64,000 nucleotides of DNA from Pontimicrobium aquaticum (GCF_005047595.1 NZ_SUPL01000008.1:1-64000), one strand, 5' to 3'. Positions 8,447 to 16,891 are shown, counted from the stretch's first letter. Made by a program: numbers and translations. Notes: a model not told the origin generated them from the letters alone.

Positions 8447-8479
8447 TCACTTAAAAGATGTGTTCAACTGACACCGAAT
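8439..8479. repeat. 11-bp inverted repeat with 19-base loop
   Basis: ATTCGGTGTCA (8439-8449) and TGACACCGAAT (8469-8479) are perfect inverted copies. They lie exactly where the truncated DUF6520-like frame breaks off, so the structure may mark a rearrangement junction. Alternatively, the nearby T run (8485-8490) would let it work as a weak plus-strand terminator. Confidence 0.45.
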
Positions 8480-8532
8480 TAGCCCCTTTTTGTTTGACTT
8501 TTTATAATGCAAAATGATGGTATTTAAAATTA

Positions 8533-8565
8533 AAAACCCTGTAAATCAAATATTTACAGGGTTTT
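8533..8565 (-). terminator. Terminator of the tmRNA gene
   Basis: A perfect 14-bp stem (8533-8546 with 8552-8565, reading AAAACCCTGTAAAT on the plus strand) and a five-base loop lie 25 bases past the tmRNA 3' end. The A/T tracts on the outside give a U run for minus-strand transcripts. Confidence 0.85.
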
Positions 8566-8589
8566 CGTATTGAGATGATACTCAAAAAG

Positions 8590-8985
8590 TGGAGTCGCCG
8601 AGAATCGAACTCGGGTCCAAACAAGTAACCAAAGAGCTTTCTACACGTTTAGTCTATTCTTGGGTTTTAGTCTGCAAGCTGGTAACAGACCACCTACTTA
8701 CAACTTAGCTTTTAAATCTCGAAAGTGTACTAAAGCATTACACCATCTTAGTTAATATTTACGATGCCTCTATTAAGAACGCCATTAACTAAGGCTTTCT
8801 GGAGACATTTAGCTTGCACACCTTGTGTGCCGTGGCTTGAAACTTACTATAATTCAGTTATTAAGCAGCTAAAGCGTAGTTATTCTCGCCGTTTAAAAGT
8901 TTGACCTAGCCTTTAACGTGTTTCAAAGTCATTACACGACGTGCTTACTGTTTCATTAATCTCGCTGTCAAAACCAGTCGACCCC
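8590..8985 (-). ncRNA. ssrA: tmRNA (ssrA), tag peptide GENNYALAA
   Basis: tmRNA rescues ribosomes stalled on broken messages and tags the product for degradation. The 5' end reads GGGGTCGACTGG. The 3' end carries the T-arm GGGTTCGAT-type sequence in GACCCGAGTTCGATTCTCGG and the acceptor strand CGACTCC, which pairs with GGGGTCG (one G-U pair). The tag frame at 8890-8861 starts with the resume codon GGC and encodes GENNYALAA followed by tandem stops (TAA TAA). The gene ends at the discriminator A (8590); the next bases are CT, so the terminal CCA is not encoded and must be added by the CCA enzyme, which is encoded at 48410-49837. A terminator follows at 8533-8565. Confidence 0.96.
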
Positions 8986-9001
8986 AATATTAATTACTTT
9001 T

Positions 9002-9032
9002 CCAAAATAGGAAAGAGTTGCGAAGTTACAAA
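9002..9032 (-). promoter_or_regulatory. Promoter of ssrA
   Basis: Reading on the minus strand, TTTG (9032-9029), 19 bases, then TATTTTGG (9009-9002), close to the Bacteroidota pattern TTTG-N19-21-TAnnTTTG. It lies 17 bases before the mature 5' end of tmRNA, which allows a short precursor removed by RNase P. Confidence 0.6.
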
Positions 9033-9036
9033 AAAA

Positions 9037-9068
9037 GTTGTGCAACAGCGTAAATCCTCTTATTTTCG
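9037..9068 (+). promoter_or_regulatory. Probable promoter of the saccharopine-dehydrogenase-like gene
   Basis: GTTG (9037-9040), 20 bases, then TATTTTCG (9061-9068), a one-mismatch version of the phylum consensus, ending 25 bases before the ATG at 9094. It is divergent from the ssrA promoter. Confidence 0.45.
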
Positions 9069-9093
9069 TGCAAAATTTATACCAATTTAGTTT

Positions 9094-10296
9094 ATGAAGT
9101 TTGCAATCATAAAAGAGCGTAAAAATCCACCAGATAGACGTGTTGTTTTGTCTCCAGAAAAGCTCGCTGAAGCAAGAGAACAGTTTCCACAAGCTGAGTT
9201 TATTGTAGAATCTAGTGATATTCGCATTTTTCCTGATGAAGCTTATAAAGCTTTGGGTTTTGAAGTTACAGACGATGTGTCAGATTGTGATGTCATGATT
9301 GGTGTAAAAGAAGTGCCAATTGAGAATCTAATTCCGAATAAAAAGTACTTCTACTTTTCGCATACTATAAAAAAACAACCTTATAATCGTAAGTTGCTTC
9401 AAGCTATGCTTAGCAAAAATATTGAGATGTATGATCATGAAACCATTATAAAGAAAAACGGAGCACGCCTTATTGGTTTTGGTCGTTATGCAGGATTGGT
9501 CGGCGCTTACAATGGTTTTAGAGCTTTAGGGTTGAGAGATAACTTGTTTGATTTGCCAAAAGTAGAAACCCTTGCAGACCTAGATGAGGTCAAAGCAGAA
9601 TTAGACAAAATAACGTTACCAAATATTAAAATACTACTAACTGGAACAGGCAAAGTAGCTCAAGGCGCAAAAGAAATTCTAGATCATTTAAAGATTAAAG
9701 AAATTAGTGATGCCTTGTATTTAACTTCTAAATTAACTGAACCTGTTTACGTTATGGCAGATGTTATGGAGTATGCCAAACGTAAAGATGGTAAAGTTGG
9801 TGACAAATACGAATTTTACAAAGATCCTTCAGATTATGAAAGTAATTTTATGCCTTATGCCAAAGAAACGGATGTTTTTATAGCAGGTCATTTTTATGGT
9901 AATAATGCACCTTATTTATTTACAAGGGATGATGCTAGGCATCCAGATTTTAATATCAATTTAGTGGCAGATATCTCATGTGATGTAGATGGACCTGTAG
10001 CCTCTACTTTAAGGGCATCTACTATAGCAGACCCTTTTTATGGCTACGATCCGCAAACTGAAAGTGAAGTAGCTTTTAACGCAAAGAATGCCATAACGGT
10101 CATGGCTGTAGATAATTTACCATGTGAATTGCCAAAGAATGCCAGTGAAGGCTTTGGAGATATGTTTTTAGAACATGTGCTCTCTGCATTTTTTAATAAT
10201 GATGAAAGAGGTATTTTAAAGCGAGCAAAAATTACTGAAAGAGGAAAGTTAACAGAACGATTTAAATACCTTCAGGATTATGTTGATCAGGAGTAA
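9094..10296 (+). CDS. NAD(P)-dependent saccharopine dehydrogenase-like oxidoreductase
   Basis: A 400-residue cytosolic enzyme of the alanine dehydrogenase/transhydrogenase N-domain fold. The N-terminal part begins with a typical KERKNPPDRRVVL substrate-binding segment. The nucleotide-binding loop GTGKVAQGA is near residue 182. Late motifs DISCDVDGPVAST and DNLPCELP are characteristic of lysine-forming saccharopine dehydrogenases (LYS1-like) rather than true alanine dehydrogenases. The family interconverts saccharopine with lysine and 2-oxoglutarate. Because dapD and lysA in this window indicate lysine synthesis by the diaminopimelate route, a catabolic or different substrate role is possible. 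It stands alone, diverging from ssrA, with its own terminator. Confidence 0.8.
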   Translation: MKFAIIKERKNPPDRRVVLSPEKLAEAREQFPQAEFIVESSDIRIFPDEAYKALGFEVTDDVSDCDVMIGVKEVPIENLIPNKKYFYFSHTIKKQPYNRKLLQAMLSKNIEMYDHETIIKKNGARLIGFGRYAGLVGAYNGFRALGLRDNLFDLPKVETLADLDEVKAELDKITLPNIKILLTGTGKVAQGAKEILDHLKIKEISDALYLTSKLTEPVYVMADVMEYAKRKDGKVGDKYEFYKDPSDYESNFMPYAKETDVFIAGHFYGNNAPYLFTRDDARHPDFNINLVADISCDVDGPVASTLRASTIADPFYGYDPQTESEVAFNAKNAITVMAVDNLPCELPKNASEGFGDMFLEHVLSAFFNNDERGILKRAKITERGKLTERFKYLQDYVDQE

Positions 10297-10316
10297 TAGT
10301 TAATCGTTTTGAACAA

Positions 10317-10345
10317 AAAAGCCTATCAAAATTTGATAGGCTTTT
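10317..10345. terminator. Bidirectional terminator between convergent genes
   Basis: AAAAGCCTATCAAA and TTTGATAGGCTTTT form a near-perfect 29-base palindrome between the oxidoreductase (plus) and cspA-like (minus) genes. T runs on both strands allow termination both ways. Confidence 0.9.
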
Positions 10346-10367
10346 GTAATAAAAAATTGAGAATTTA

Positions 10368-10559
10368 TTAGATAACTTTAACGTTTACCGCGTTCATTCC
10401 TTTTTTACCTTCTTTTAGTTCAAATTCCACATTATCTCCTTGGTTAACCTCATCGATTAATCCTGAGATGTGTACAAAGTACTCTGTGCCTGAACCTTCT
10501 TCTGTAATGAAACCAAAACCTTTGGTATCATTGAAGAATTTTACTGTTCCTGTATTCAC
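10368..10559 (-). CDS. Cold-shock protein (CspA family)
   Basis: A 63-residue single cold-shock domain, an RNA/single-stranded DNA-binding beta-barrel. Both nucleic-acid motifs are intact: KGFGFI (RNP-1) and YFVHISGL (RNP-2). The length matches the family. The start is GTG, since no in-frame ATG lies upstream before the promoter box. A -7 element at 10582-10589 predicts a very short leader of about 15 bases, unlike the long thermosensing leader of E. coli cspA, so cold control by that mechanism is unlikely here. Confidence 0.95.
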   Translation of the reverse strand: MNTGTVKFFNDTKGFGFITEEGSGTEYFVHISGLIDEVNQGDNVEFELKEGKKGMNAVNVKVI

Positions 10560-10581
10560 TATAAATAATTAATAATTTGTA

Positions 10582-10589
10582 CAAAGATA
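10582..10589 (-). promoter_or_regulatory. -7 promoter element of the cold-shock gene
   Basis: TATCTTTG on the minus strand is an exact TAnnTTTG match, 22 bases upstream of the GTG start. No clear -33 TTTG is seen at the expected distance. Confidence 0.5.
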
Positions 10590-10688
10590 ATGTTAATAAA
10601 TTAGCTTTTGGCTTTTTAGTACATTAATTTTTTGTAAAGTTTTCTAATTATGGTTAAATTTTTAAAGTTTCATCATGTTTTCATATAG

Positions 10689-10811
10689 TTATTCCTCGTT
10701 GTTATCTTCTTTATTTTCTTTACGTAGTTTAATATAACCTGTTACTAAGCGCATGCCTAATCTTGCAAAGAGTATGATGGCAATAACCATAACGATGTCA
10801 AATCCGTTCAT
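10689..10811 (-). CDS. 40-residue single-pass membrane protein, unknown function
   Basis: A small frame with a proper ATG and stop in the gap between the DUF6090 gene and cspA. The N-terminus is one hydrophobic helix (about residues 4-25, including VMVIAIILFA), followed by a lysine-rich turn (KLRKENKED) and an acidic tail ending NNEE. This layout, short helix plus charged cytosolic tail, is typical of small regulatory or scaffold membrane peptides. I do not recognise a family. Its start lies 58 bases past the DUF6090 stop on the same strand, so it may be the last gene of that run. Codon use looks normal, but conservation could not be tested. Confidence 0.55.
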   Translation of the reverse strand: MNGFDIVMVIAIILFARLGMRLVTGYIKLRKENKEDNNEE

Positions 10812-10868
10812 TGCATTTTATTTAAGTATCAAATTACGGATTTTGTTTTTATGTTTGAGATAATGTAT

Positions 10869-11639
10869 TTATTGTTTAGTAAGTTCATTGTCAATTAAAC
10901 TAATAAGTTTTTCTGATAGTGTTTTCATTCCATCTAATTGACCATTCATAACCGTAAACTCATACACAGCCATAACAAAACCGTTTTTGTGTTTGATGCT
11001 TTTTAAAATATCCTCAAAATTAGCTCTTGGTAAGGTAGTATTTTCACCAGCTTCACCATTGCTAACGTCATAAGTAAACTTTTTTGTAACCGGATTTAAG
11101 TCAATCATTCTAAAAGAGGGCTCATAAAGGAGTAATTCAGAATCAAAGCGAAAATGTTCTTCTTCACCCTTCAATTCTTTATAAAGTGCATCTAAATTGA
11201 GTAAGCTGTTTTTAATGGAATCGTTTGAAATTAAAGCTAGGTTGCCAGAGTTGGTTAGCTCTAAAAAGGTGTTATTAATTTGATAGAATTTTTTCCAGGT
11301 GTATACATTTACACAGTTATTGCTAAAGTCACTAAGGACTGTTAATGGTTTGCCCTCATAATATTCTAATATAGTGTTAGCCGATTTAATTTGACTATTT
11401 CGAGTATCAATAAACGTATTTATATTAGTTATATTAAGAAGTAAGTCATTCTTAATGTTTTTAAGATAATGTAGCTCTTTAATTCTTTCTTTATTTGCCT
11501 CGTTATTGTTGTTGATTTGTAAAGCTATAAGGATGCCAATAACCACCAGAATAATTTCGCCAATGGCGTAAAGTAGGTATTTGTTTACTCTGTTTTCTTT
11601 TATCATGTTTTGGCGAATTTTACGGAAGAATTTAATCAT
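10869..11639 (-). CDS. DUF6090 family membrane protein
   Basis: A 256-residue protein starting MIKFFRKIRQ. The next segment has the family signature: a basic N-terminus, a transmembrane helix (about residues 22-44, EIILVVIGILIALQIN) and then an acidic, helix-rich extracytoplasmic region. This is the common flavobacterial DUF6090 family, whose function is unknown. The ATG at 11639 is chosen over one at 11714 because it gives the family-typical N-terminus and avoids overlapping the acyltransferase gene. It starts two bases after that gene's stop, so the two are almost certainly translated from one message. A link to O-acetylation is suggested only by this spacing. Confidence 0.85.
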   Translation of the reverse strand: MIKFFRKIRQNMIKENRVNKYLLYAIGEIILVVIGILIALQINNNNEANKERIKELHYLKNIKNDLLLNITNINTFIDTRNSQIKSANTILEYYEGKPLTVLSDFSNNCVNVYTWKKFYQINNTFLELTNSGNLALISNDSIKNSLLNLDALYKELKGEEEHFRFDSELLLYEPSFRMIDLNPVTKKFTYDVSNGEAGENTTLPRANFEDILKSIKHKNGFVMAVYEFTVMNGQLDGMKTLSEKLISLIDNELTKQ

Positions 11640-11641
11640 AT

Positions 11642-13057
11642 TTAAAACTGGAAGTATATAAATTGTTCGCCACTTCCTTGTGCGATACATAATATAAAAA
11701 TCATTATAGCCCAAACAATGCCAAGAAAAACGGGTGAAGTTTTTTGAGCTACTTCTTTAACCGATGTATTTCTCATAAGCCAATGGCATAAAAATAAGAT
11801 ACCAACAACCGTACATACTTTAATAATGTCAAAGGTTTCTAGAATTTTGACACCATCAGTTTGCATATAAAACATAGATTTTATCATGTTCCAAGCTTTT
11901 GGAAAATCTGGTGCTCTAAAAAAGGTCCAGGTAATATTTACGCATGAAAATGTAATAAAAGCTAAGAATATTCCGTTCCATTTGGTTATCTCAAAAGGTA
12001 AATGTTTTCGTTGTAAACGCTCTAGAATTAAGTAAGTTCCATGTAAACCACCCCAAACAACAAATGTCCAAGCTGCACCATGCCATAAACCACCTAAAAG
12101 CATAGTAACCATTAAAGCAACATACATTCTTGTGATACCATGTCTGTTTCCTCCTAAAGGAATATATAAATAGTCTCTTAACCATGACGATAGTGTAATG
12201 TGCCATCTTTTCCAAAGATCAGAAAAACCTAAAGAGGCATAAGGGTACCTGAAGTTGTCTGGCAATATGATGCCTAGCATTAAAGCGATACCAATAGCAC
12301 AGGTTGAATAGCCAGCAAAATCAAAAAAGATTTGTCCTGAAAAAGCAAGGGTTCCAACCCAAGCATCAATACCATGAATTAGTTGCCCTGAGTCAAATAC
12401 AGTGTCACTTGTGTCAGCTAACAAACTATCAGCCATTACCACCTTTTGAAACAAGCCAAGTGTTAATAAAAATAATCCCCATAAAAACTGATTAGTTGTT
12501 GCTGTTTTTGGTTCATAAAACTGGGTAATCAATTCTTTGGCTCTTACAATTGGTCCTGCAACTAATTGCGGAAAAAATGTAACATAAAGAGCGAAATCTA
12601 AAAATGTCCTAGCTCGTTCAGTTTTCTTGTGATACATATCAATGGTATAGGACATTGTTTGGAATGTATAGAACGAAATTCCCATTGGTAGTAAAATTCC
12701 CATTGGTTTAGCTTCAAAATTCAACCCAATAGAATTTGCTATTGATACGAAATTTTCTAGTAAGAAATCACCATATTTAAAAAATGCTAAAAAACCAAGA
12801 TTAATAGACATGCTTAACAAAAGCCATAACTTGCGCTTTCTTTGATTTTCTTCTATTGCAAGTCTTTTTCCAGCTGACCAATCAACTACTGTCGAAATCC
12901 ATAATAATAGAATTAAAGGAGGGTTCCACATTGCATAAAACAAATAGCTCGCTAATAATAGCATACGTTTTTTGTTTGTCCAATTAAATAGTTTTGAATA
13001 ATAAAGTGCTAAAACTATAACCAAAAACACTACGAAACTTAATGAATTGAATAACAT
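11642..13057 (-). CDS. MBOAT O-acyltransferase (AlgI/PatA-like)
   Basis: A 471-residue multi-pass membrane-bound O-acyltransferase. This family moves acetyl groups across the membrane for esterification of exported glycans such as alginate, peptidoglycan or capsule. The signature region has WKRWHITLSSWLRDYLYIPLG followed by GGLWHGAAWTF with the presumed catalytic His326. Upstream by two bases is an SGNH-like protein that probably performs the final transfer, as AlgJ/AlgX or PatB do with their MBOAT partners. Length is normal for the family. The glycan acetylated is unknown. Confidence 0.93.
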   Translation of the reverse strand: MLFNSLSFVVFLVIVLALYYSKLFNWTNKKRMLLLASYLFYAMWNPPLILLLWISTVVDWSAGKRLAIEENQRKRKLWLLLSMSINLGFLAFFKYGDFLLENFVSIANSIGLNFEAKPMGILLPMGISFYTFQTMSYTIDMYHKKTERARTFLDFALYVTFFPQLVAGPIVRAKELITQFYEPKTATTNQFLWGLFLLTLGLFQKVVMADSLLADTSDTVFDSGQLIHGIDAWVGTLAFSGQIFFDFAGYSTCAIGIALMLGIILPDNFRYPYASLGFSDLWKRWHITLSSWLRDYLYIPLGGNRHGITRMYVALMVTMLLGGLWHGAAWTFVVWGGLHGTYLILERLQRKHLPFEITKWNGIFLAFITFSCVNITWTFFRAPDFPKAWNMIKSMFYMQTDGVKILETFDIIKVCTVVGILFLCHWLMRNTSVKEVAQKTSPVFLGIVWAIMIFILCIAQGSGEQFIYFQF

Positions 13058-13059
13058 AA

Positions 13060-14118
13060 TTATTTGGTTTTAGAGTTAATAATTATTCCATCTTCTATAA
13101 TAATTTTTGCCAACTCTCGCGTGAAGTATTCGGCATCTTCTTTGCTTAAATGTGATTCTTCAGGACATGTCAAATCTTTTAATTGATCATAATCTTCAAA
13201 ATGATAAGATGGGACATCGCTTTGTTCAACTAGGTCATCCCAAAAATCGACTCTAGGAAACACCATATTTTCACCCATGCGATTACCACCACTTGAGGGA
13301 CACCTCAATAATATGAGCTTTCCATTTCGTTCTTTAAATTTCTTAAGATCTTCTAAAAAGAAAGCCATAGTACTTTTCTTATCAGGAGGTGGAGCACTTT
13401 TACCCAAATAGCTCCAGACCTTTATAATACTATTGGCAAAAGCTGTGTCTTGAACTGTTCTTTTGGTCATAGACATGTTTCTATCTAATCTAACATCTCC
13501 AAAGGAATAAAATGGAGGCATTTGAGGGTTGCCAGTTCTGTCTCCTATTTTTACTCGTCGCAAAAGAGATTTTAGGTCAATATCATCTGACCATAATTCT
13601 TCATCGGCAGACATAAGCACTAAATTGGTTTGTAATGGTATTGATAACCAAAAGTTTGATCGATCAGCATATGTTCTGTTGTAAAAATGATCGACTTTTG
13701 TTTGTATTCTACTCCAAGGGTCAGCACCAGGATAAGTTGTTGAAAAGAACAATCCAGGTGTTACTCCAAGGATTACTGTACCATTAAAACTGGTATTATT
13801 AACCAAATCATGAAAAGACGGTAGAGGAGAAGAGCCTGGTGATGCTAATTGAATAGGTTTTTTTCCAGTAGCTTTCTCCCATTCGTCAATCTGAATGTCA
13901 AAATAAGCTCTTGAAGATCCAAATATAATCACATCATCTTTGGAAGCTGTTTCAACATTTGCCCTGTGCATTGCCCAAAGTGCTTTGTCGTCGTTTAGGT
14001 TTGGGTACTTCCCTTGGGAACGCCAATAAAGCTCCCAAGATGTTAAAGCTATTATTATTAATGTTAGGGCAATTAGAAACGATTGTTTTAACTTCATTTG
14101 GTTGGTTATTGAAGTCAA
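13060..14118 (-). CDS. SGNH/AlgX-like partner of the MBOAT acyltransferase
   Basis: A 352-residue protein with one N-terminal membrane anchor (about residues 10-30) and a presumably periplasmic domain. FGSSRAYFD near residue 68 fits the nucleophile block of SGNH hydrolases (GxS). EESHLSKEDAEYF near residue 325 fits the last block with the catalytic His. These features match AlgJ/AlgX-type acetyltransferases that act with MBOAT proteins. It precedes the MBOAT gene by two bases. A second ATG at 14097 (residue 8) is an equally good start. The function is inferred from motifs and operon partner. Confidence 0.7.
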   Translation of the reverse strand: MTSITNQMKLKQSFLIALTLIIIALTSWELYWRSQGKYPNLNDDKALWAMHRANVETASKDDVIIFGSSRAYFDIQIDEWEKATGKKPIQLASPGSSPLPSFHDLVNNTSFNGTVILGVTPGLFFSTTYPGADPWSRIQTKVDHFYNRTYADRSNFWLSIPLQTNLVLMSADEELWSDDIDLKSLLRRVKIGDRTGNPQMPPFYSFGDVRLDRNMSMTKRTVQDTAFANSIIKVWSYLGKSAPPPDKKSTMAFFLEDLKKFKERNGKLILLRCPSSGGNRMGENMVFPRVDFWDDLVEQSDVPSYHFEDYDQLKDLTCPEESHLSKEDAEYFTRELAKIIIEDGIIINSKTK

Positions 14119-14170
14119 TTAAGTGTCTAAAAATAGATCGAGGGTATTTTTTGAATTTAAATATACATAT

Positions 14171-16873
14171 TTATTCTTTAATCACTCTTATACCAACATG
14201 TTTACTCGTAATCATACTGTCATCATTAGCATCGTAAAAGTCATAAGCACTATAACCATAAATACCATTTTCATAATATTCAGCAATGTTTCCTCCTAAA
14301 TCATAAACAATAGCATCACCAACCTTAGTTGGTTTCTTTTTACCTACTTTTTTATAAAGAATAGTTTTTAACTCTTTACTGAGTTTCTCATTTAATATTG
14401 GGACTTCGGCTTTTGTAATATCGTAACCAGCCCAATAATTTAAGGTAAGTTCTTTAGCTCCAATTTTATGAGCTTGTTTATGCAAGCTTTTAGCCTCTTT
14501 CGTATTAGGTAATCTGTAGGTTTCTCCAGTTTTGTCTGATAACCATTTCACATAATCTTTAGCATCTTGCATACTTACTTCAGCAGGATAATTGTCTATT
14601 CCTGCTTCGTAGTTAAAACTTGGTTTAAAGGCTTTAAACTGTGCGTTAGTGACTTCAAAACGACCAATAGATGTAGAGTCTTTCTTAATGAGTAAAGTTT
14701 CTGGTATCAAAATACCATTTTTAATTTCACCAAAGAAACCATCAACACTTTTAGCTTCCTGAATTTTTAATAGTTCTGCTAAAGGGCTATCTTCTTTAAA
14801 AGCTTTATTTTCAGTAGCTAGTTTGTTGAATAAATATGAGTCAATCCACTGAATTTCCTCCTTCATTTTACGTAATTGATGCGTGATTTTTCCTAAACCA
14901 TGTGGTTGACCAGGAAACCATAAAAACCTCACAGGCGTATTTCCAGATTGTTGTAGGCCTCTAAAGTATTCCCAACCTTGATCACGTGGTACTGCACGAT
15001 CTTCGCTACCATGAAAAATAATGGTTGGTGTTTTTATTTTTTCAATTTCGAATAAAGGTGACTTAATAATATAGTTTTCATTGTAGAATTTTCCGTTGGT
15101 ATCATCCCAAGGAGCTCCACCAAAATAGGTTTGGTCAAAACTTACACCAAAACGACAGGTACCGTAATCTGAGGTCCAATTGACATCACCAGCTCCTGGA
15201 GCAGCCACTTTAAACATGTTTGGATATCGAACAGTAAGCATGGTTGTAATAATGGCTCCATTAGACCAACCCATGGTTCCCATTTGGTTTTTGTCAATTT
15301 TACCTTCTTTATCAAGCACATCAATCGCTTTTATAATGTCTTCCATTTCTGGTTCATAATAGTTACCCTTGATGCTTTCTACAAATGATAATCCGTGATT
15401 TGATGACCCATGATAATTTGGCTTTAAAATAAACATACCTTTTTGTGATAGTAATTGTGGATAAGTACTCCAGCGATCACTAAACAAATCCAAATCTGCT
15501 CCTGCTGGACCGCCATGAATAGATAACATTAATGGATAACGTTTGCCTTCTTGATAGTTTTCTGGATAAATTAGTATTCCTGTAACTTCTTCATTGTTAT
15601 AACCTTTCCAAACTATCACTTCAGATTTTGCTAGTATTTTTTTTGAAAGATTTTTGTTGAGTTTTACAAGTTCTTGTTGATTAGAGAATTTATTACCATT
15701 CAAATCAGCGACATGAAAGGTTGGTAAACGTGAAGCAGTAGAGTAGGTGTAGATTACTTTTTTGCCATCATCAGAAATTGTGATAATAGATGTGTGGTCA
15801 TTTTTTTCATCTAAATCAATGTTAGATTTACTCCAGGAGTTACTGTTTTTCTTATAGTAAGCTAATCTTATATAGGCTTTATTAGCTAGGGTAACAATGG
15901 CATCATTTTCAACAACATTAAACCCTCGACCAATACCTAAATCCCACTTTAAATCTACTTTTTTATAGGTATGTGTAGCTAAGGTATAATAATAAAGTTC
16001 ACTCACACCTGCGCCATTCCATTCAGGGTCAGATGCATAGGTTGACGTAAAATAAAACCCTTTGTTGTTGTCTGTAAATTGAATGTTTCCCATTGGTTGA
16101 CCAAGATTATGTTTAATCTTAATTACTTTTCCAGAGTCAAGGTTTTTTAAGTAATGAAATGGGTCTTGTTGTGCATCAGCAGCATAACTTCTACTACGCT
16201 GCATACTATAAAACAACCACTTTCCATCTTTTGAAATTTGATAGCCACTTAAAGGTTTTTCGTTATTGGTGAGTCGCTTTGTTGACTTGTCTTTGATATT
16301 AAATGCATACACGTGGTTTGGTCTCCAGTTCAAAGAATCTTCAACGACAATAACATTATCTTTTTCTTCTTCAAACTTTTGTTCATAGAGTGTTTTTCCA
16401 TCATGCGATTGAAACAACAAGGTGTTTTCGTTTTGCCATTGTAAATTGGAAATACCATTTTTAAACTCCTTTACTTTTTTCGCTTCTCCACCATAAATGC
16501 TTAAGCTCCAAAGCTTGTTACCTTTATCTCTTGAGGACAAAAAATAAATATGTTCACCGTCTTTTGAGAATATCGGACTGGAATCACTATCATCTCCGTT
16601 AGTAAGTTGAATAGTCCTAAAAGCATCATCTTTCTTCATATCTAAGCGTGTCAAATAAATATCAGAGATAAACTGATCTTTATCTTTTACAGGCTTACGC
16701 TTGGTCCAAACCACCATATTGTTGTTTGGCGAAAAAGATACTGAACCCATGGATTCACGGTTAATAATATCTTCTGGTGTCCATTTACTTGGTTCTGCTT
16801 TTTTATCTGTTTGTGCATTTGTTACAAAGCAGAGCAAACATATTAAAAGTATTGAAGTGATATATTTTTTCAT
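14171..16873 (-). CDS. S9 prolyl-oligopeptidase-like peptidase fused to an SUMF1-like domain
   Basis: A 900-residue exported protein. After a signal peptide (about 1-20) comes a WD/PD40 beta-propeller (about 30-400). The S9 hydrolase domain (about 440-690) has an intact triad: Ser537 in GWSNGA, Asp625 in GSEDRAVP, and His658 in QPHGLG. The last 185 residues are an added domain with the pattern of the formylglycine-generating/SUMF1 fold: IGRFEVTNAQF, then YPAEVSMQDAKDYVKWL, TGETYRLPN, DLGGNIAEYYE and HVGIRVI. This part contains no cysteine, so it cannot carry the copper-binding cysteine pair of true formylglycine-generating enzymes. A binding or structural role is more likely. It is the last of five tightly spaced secreted-protein genes. 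Confidence 0.9.
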   Translation of the reverse strand: MKKYITSILLICLLCFVTNAQTDKKAEPSKWTPEDIINRESMGSVSFSPNNNMVVWTKRKPVKDKDQFISDIYLTRLDMKKDDAFRTIQLTNGDDSDSSPIFSKDGEHIYFLSSRDKGNKLWSLSIYGGEAKKVKEFKNGISNLQWQNENTLLFQSHDGKTLYEQKFEEEKDNVIVVEDSLNWRPNHVYAFNIKDKSTKRLTNNEKPLSGYQISKDGKWLFYSMQRSRSYAADAQQDPFHYLKNLDSGKVIKIKHNLGQPMGNIQFTDNNKGFYFTSTYASDPEWNGAGVSELYYYTLATHTYKKVDLKWDLGIGRGFNVVENDAIVTLANKAYIRLAYYKKNSNSWSKSNIDLDEKNDHTSIITISDDGKKVIYTYSTASRLPTFHVADLNGNKFSNQQELVKLNKNLSKKILAKSEVIVWKGYNNEEVTGILIYPENYQEGKRYPLMLSIHGGPAGADLDLFSDRWSTYPQLLSQKGMFILKPNYHGSSNHGLSFVESIKGNYYEPEMEDIIKAIDVLDKEGKIDKNQMGTMGWSNGAIITTMLTVRYPNMFKVAAPGAGDVNWTSDYGTCRFGVSFDQTYFGGAPWDDTNGKFYNENYIIKSPLFEIEKIKTPTIIFHGSEDRAVPRDQGWEYFRGLQQSGNTPVRFLWFPGQPHGLGKITHQLRKMKEEIQWIDSYLFNKLATENKAFKEDSPLAELLKIQEAKSVDGFFGEIKNGILIPETLLIKKDSTSIGRFEVTNAQFKAFKPSFNYEAGIDNYPAEVSMQDAKDYVKWLSDKTGETYRLPNTKEAKSLHKQAHKIGAKELTLNYWAGYDITKAEVPILNEKLSKELKTILYKKVGKKKPTKVGDAIVYDLGGNIAEYYENGIYGYSAYDFYDANDDSMITSKHVGIRVIKE

Positions 16874-16891
16874 TTTTTTAGGTATTGATTT

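Noticed and set aside
8218-8454. 78-codon plus-strand ORF after the metalloprotease gene
   Set aside because: It runs through a strong terminator and opposite the DUF6520-like remnant, and its translation shows no domain-like features.
1-8589. Genomic island inserted at the 3' end of ssrA
   Set aside because: The position and accessory gene content fit, but I found no integrase and no second copy of the tmRNA 3' end that would mark an attachment site within the window.
9094-10296. Alanine dehydrogenase
   Set aside because: The N-domain fold is shared, but late motifs (DISCDVDGP and PCELP) are those of saccharopine dehydrogenases.
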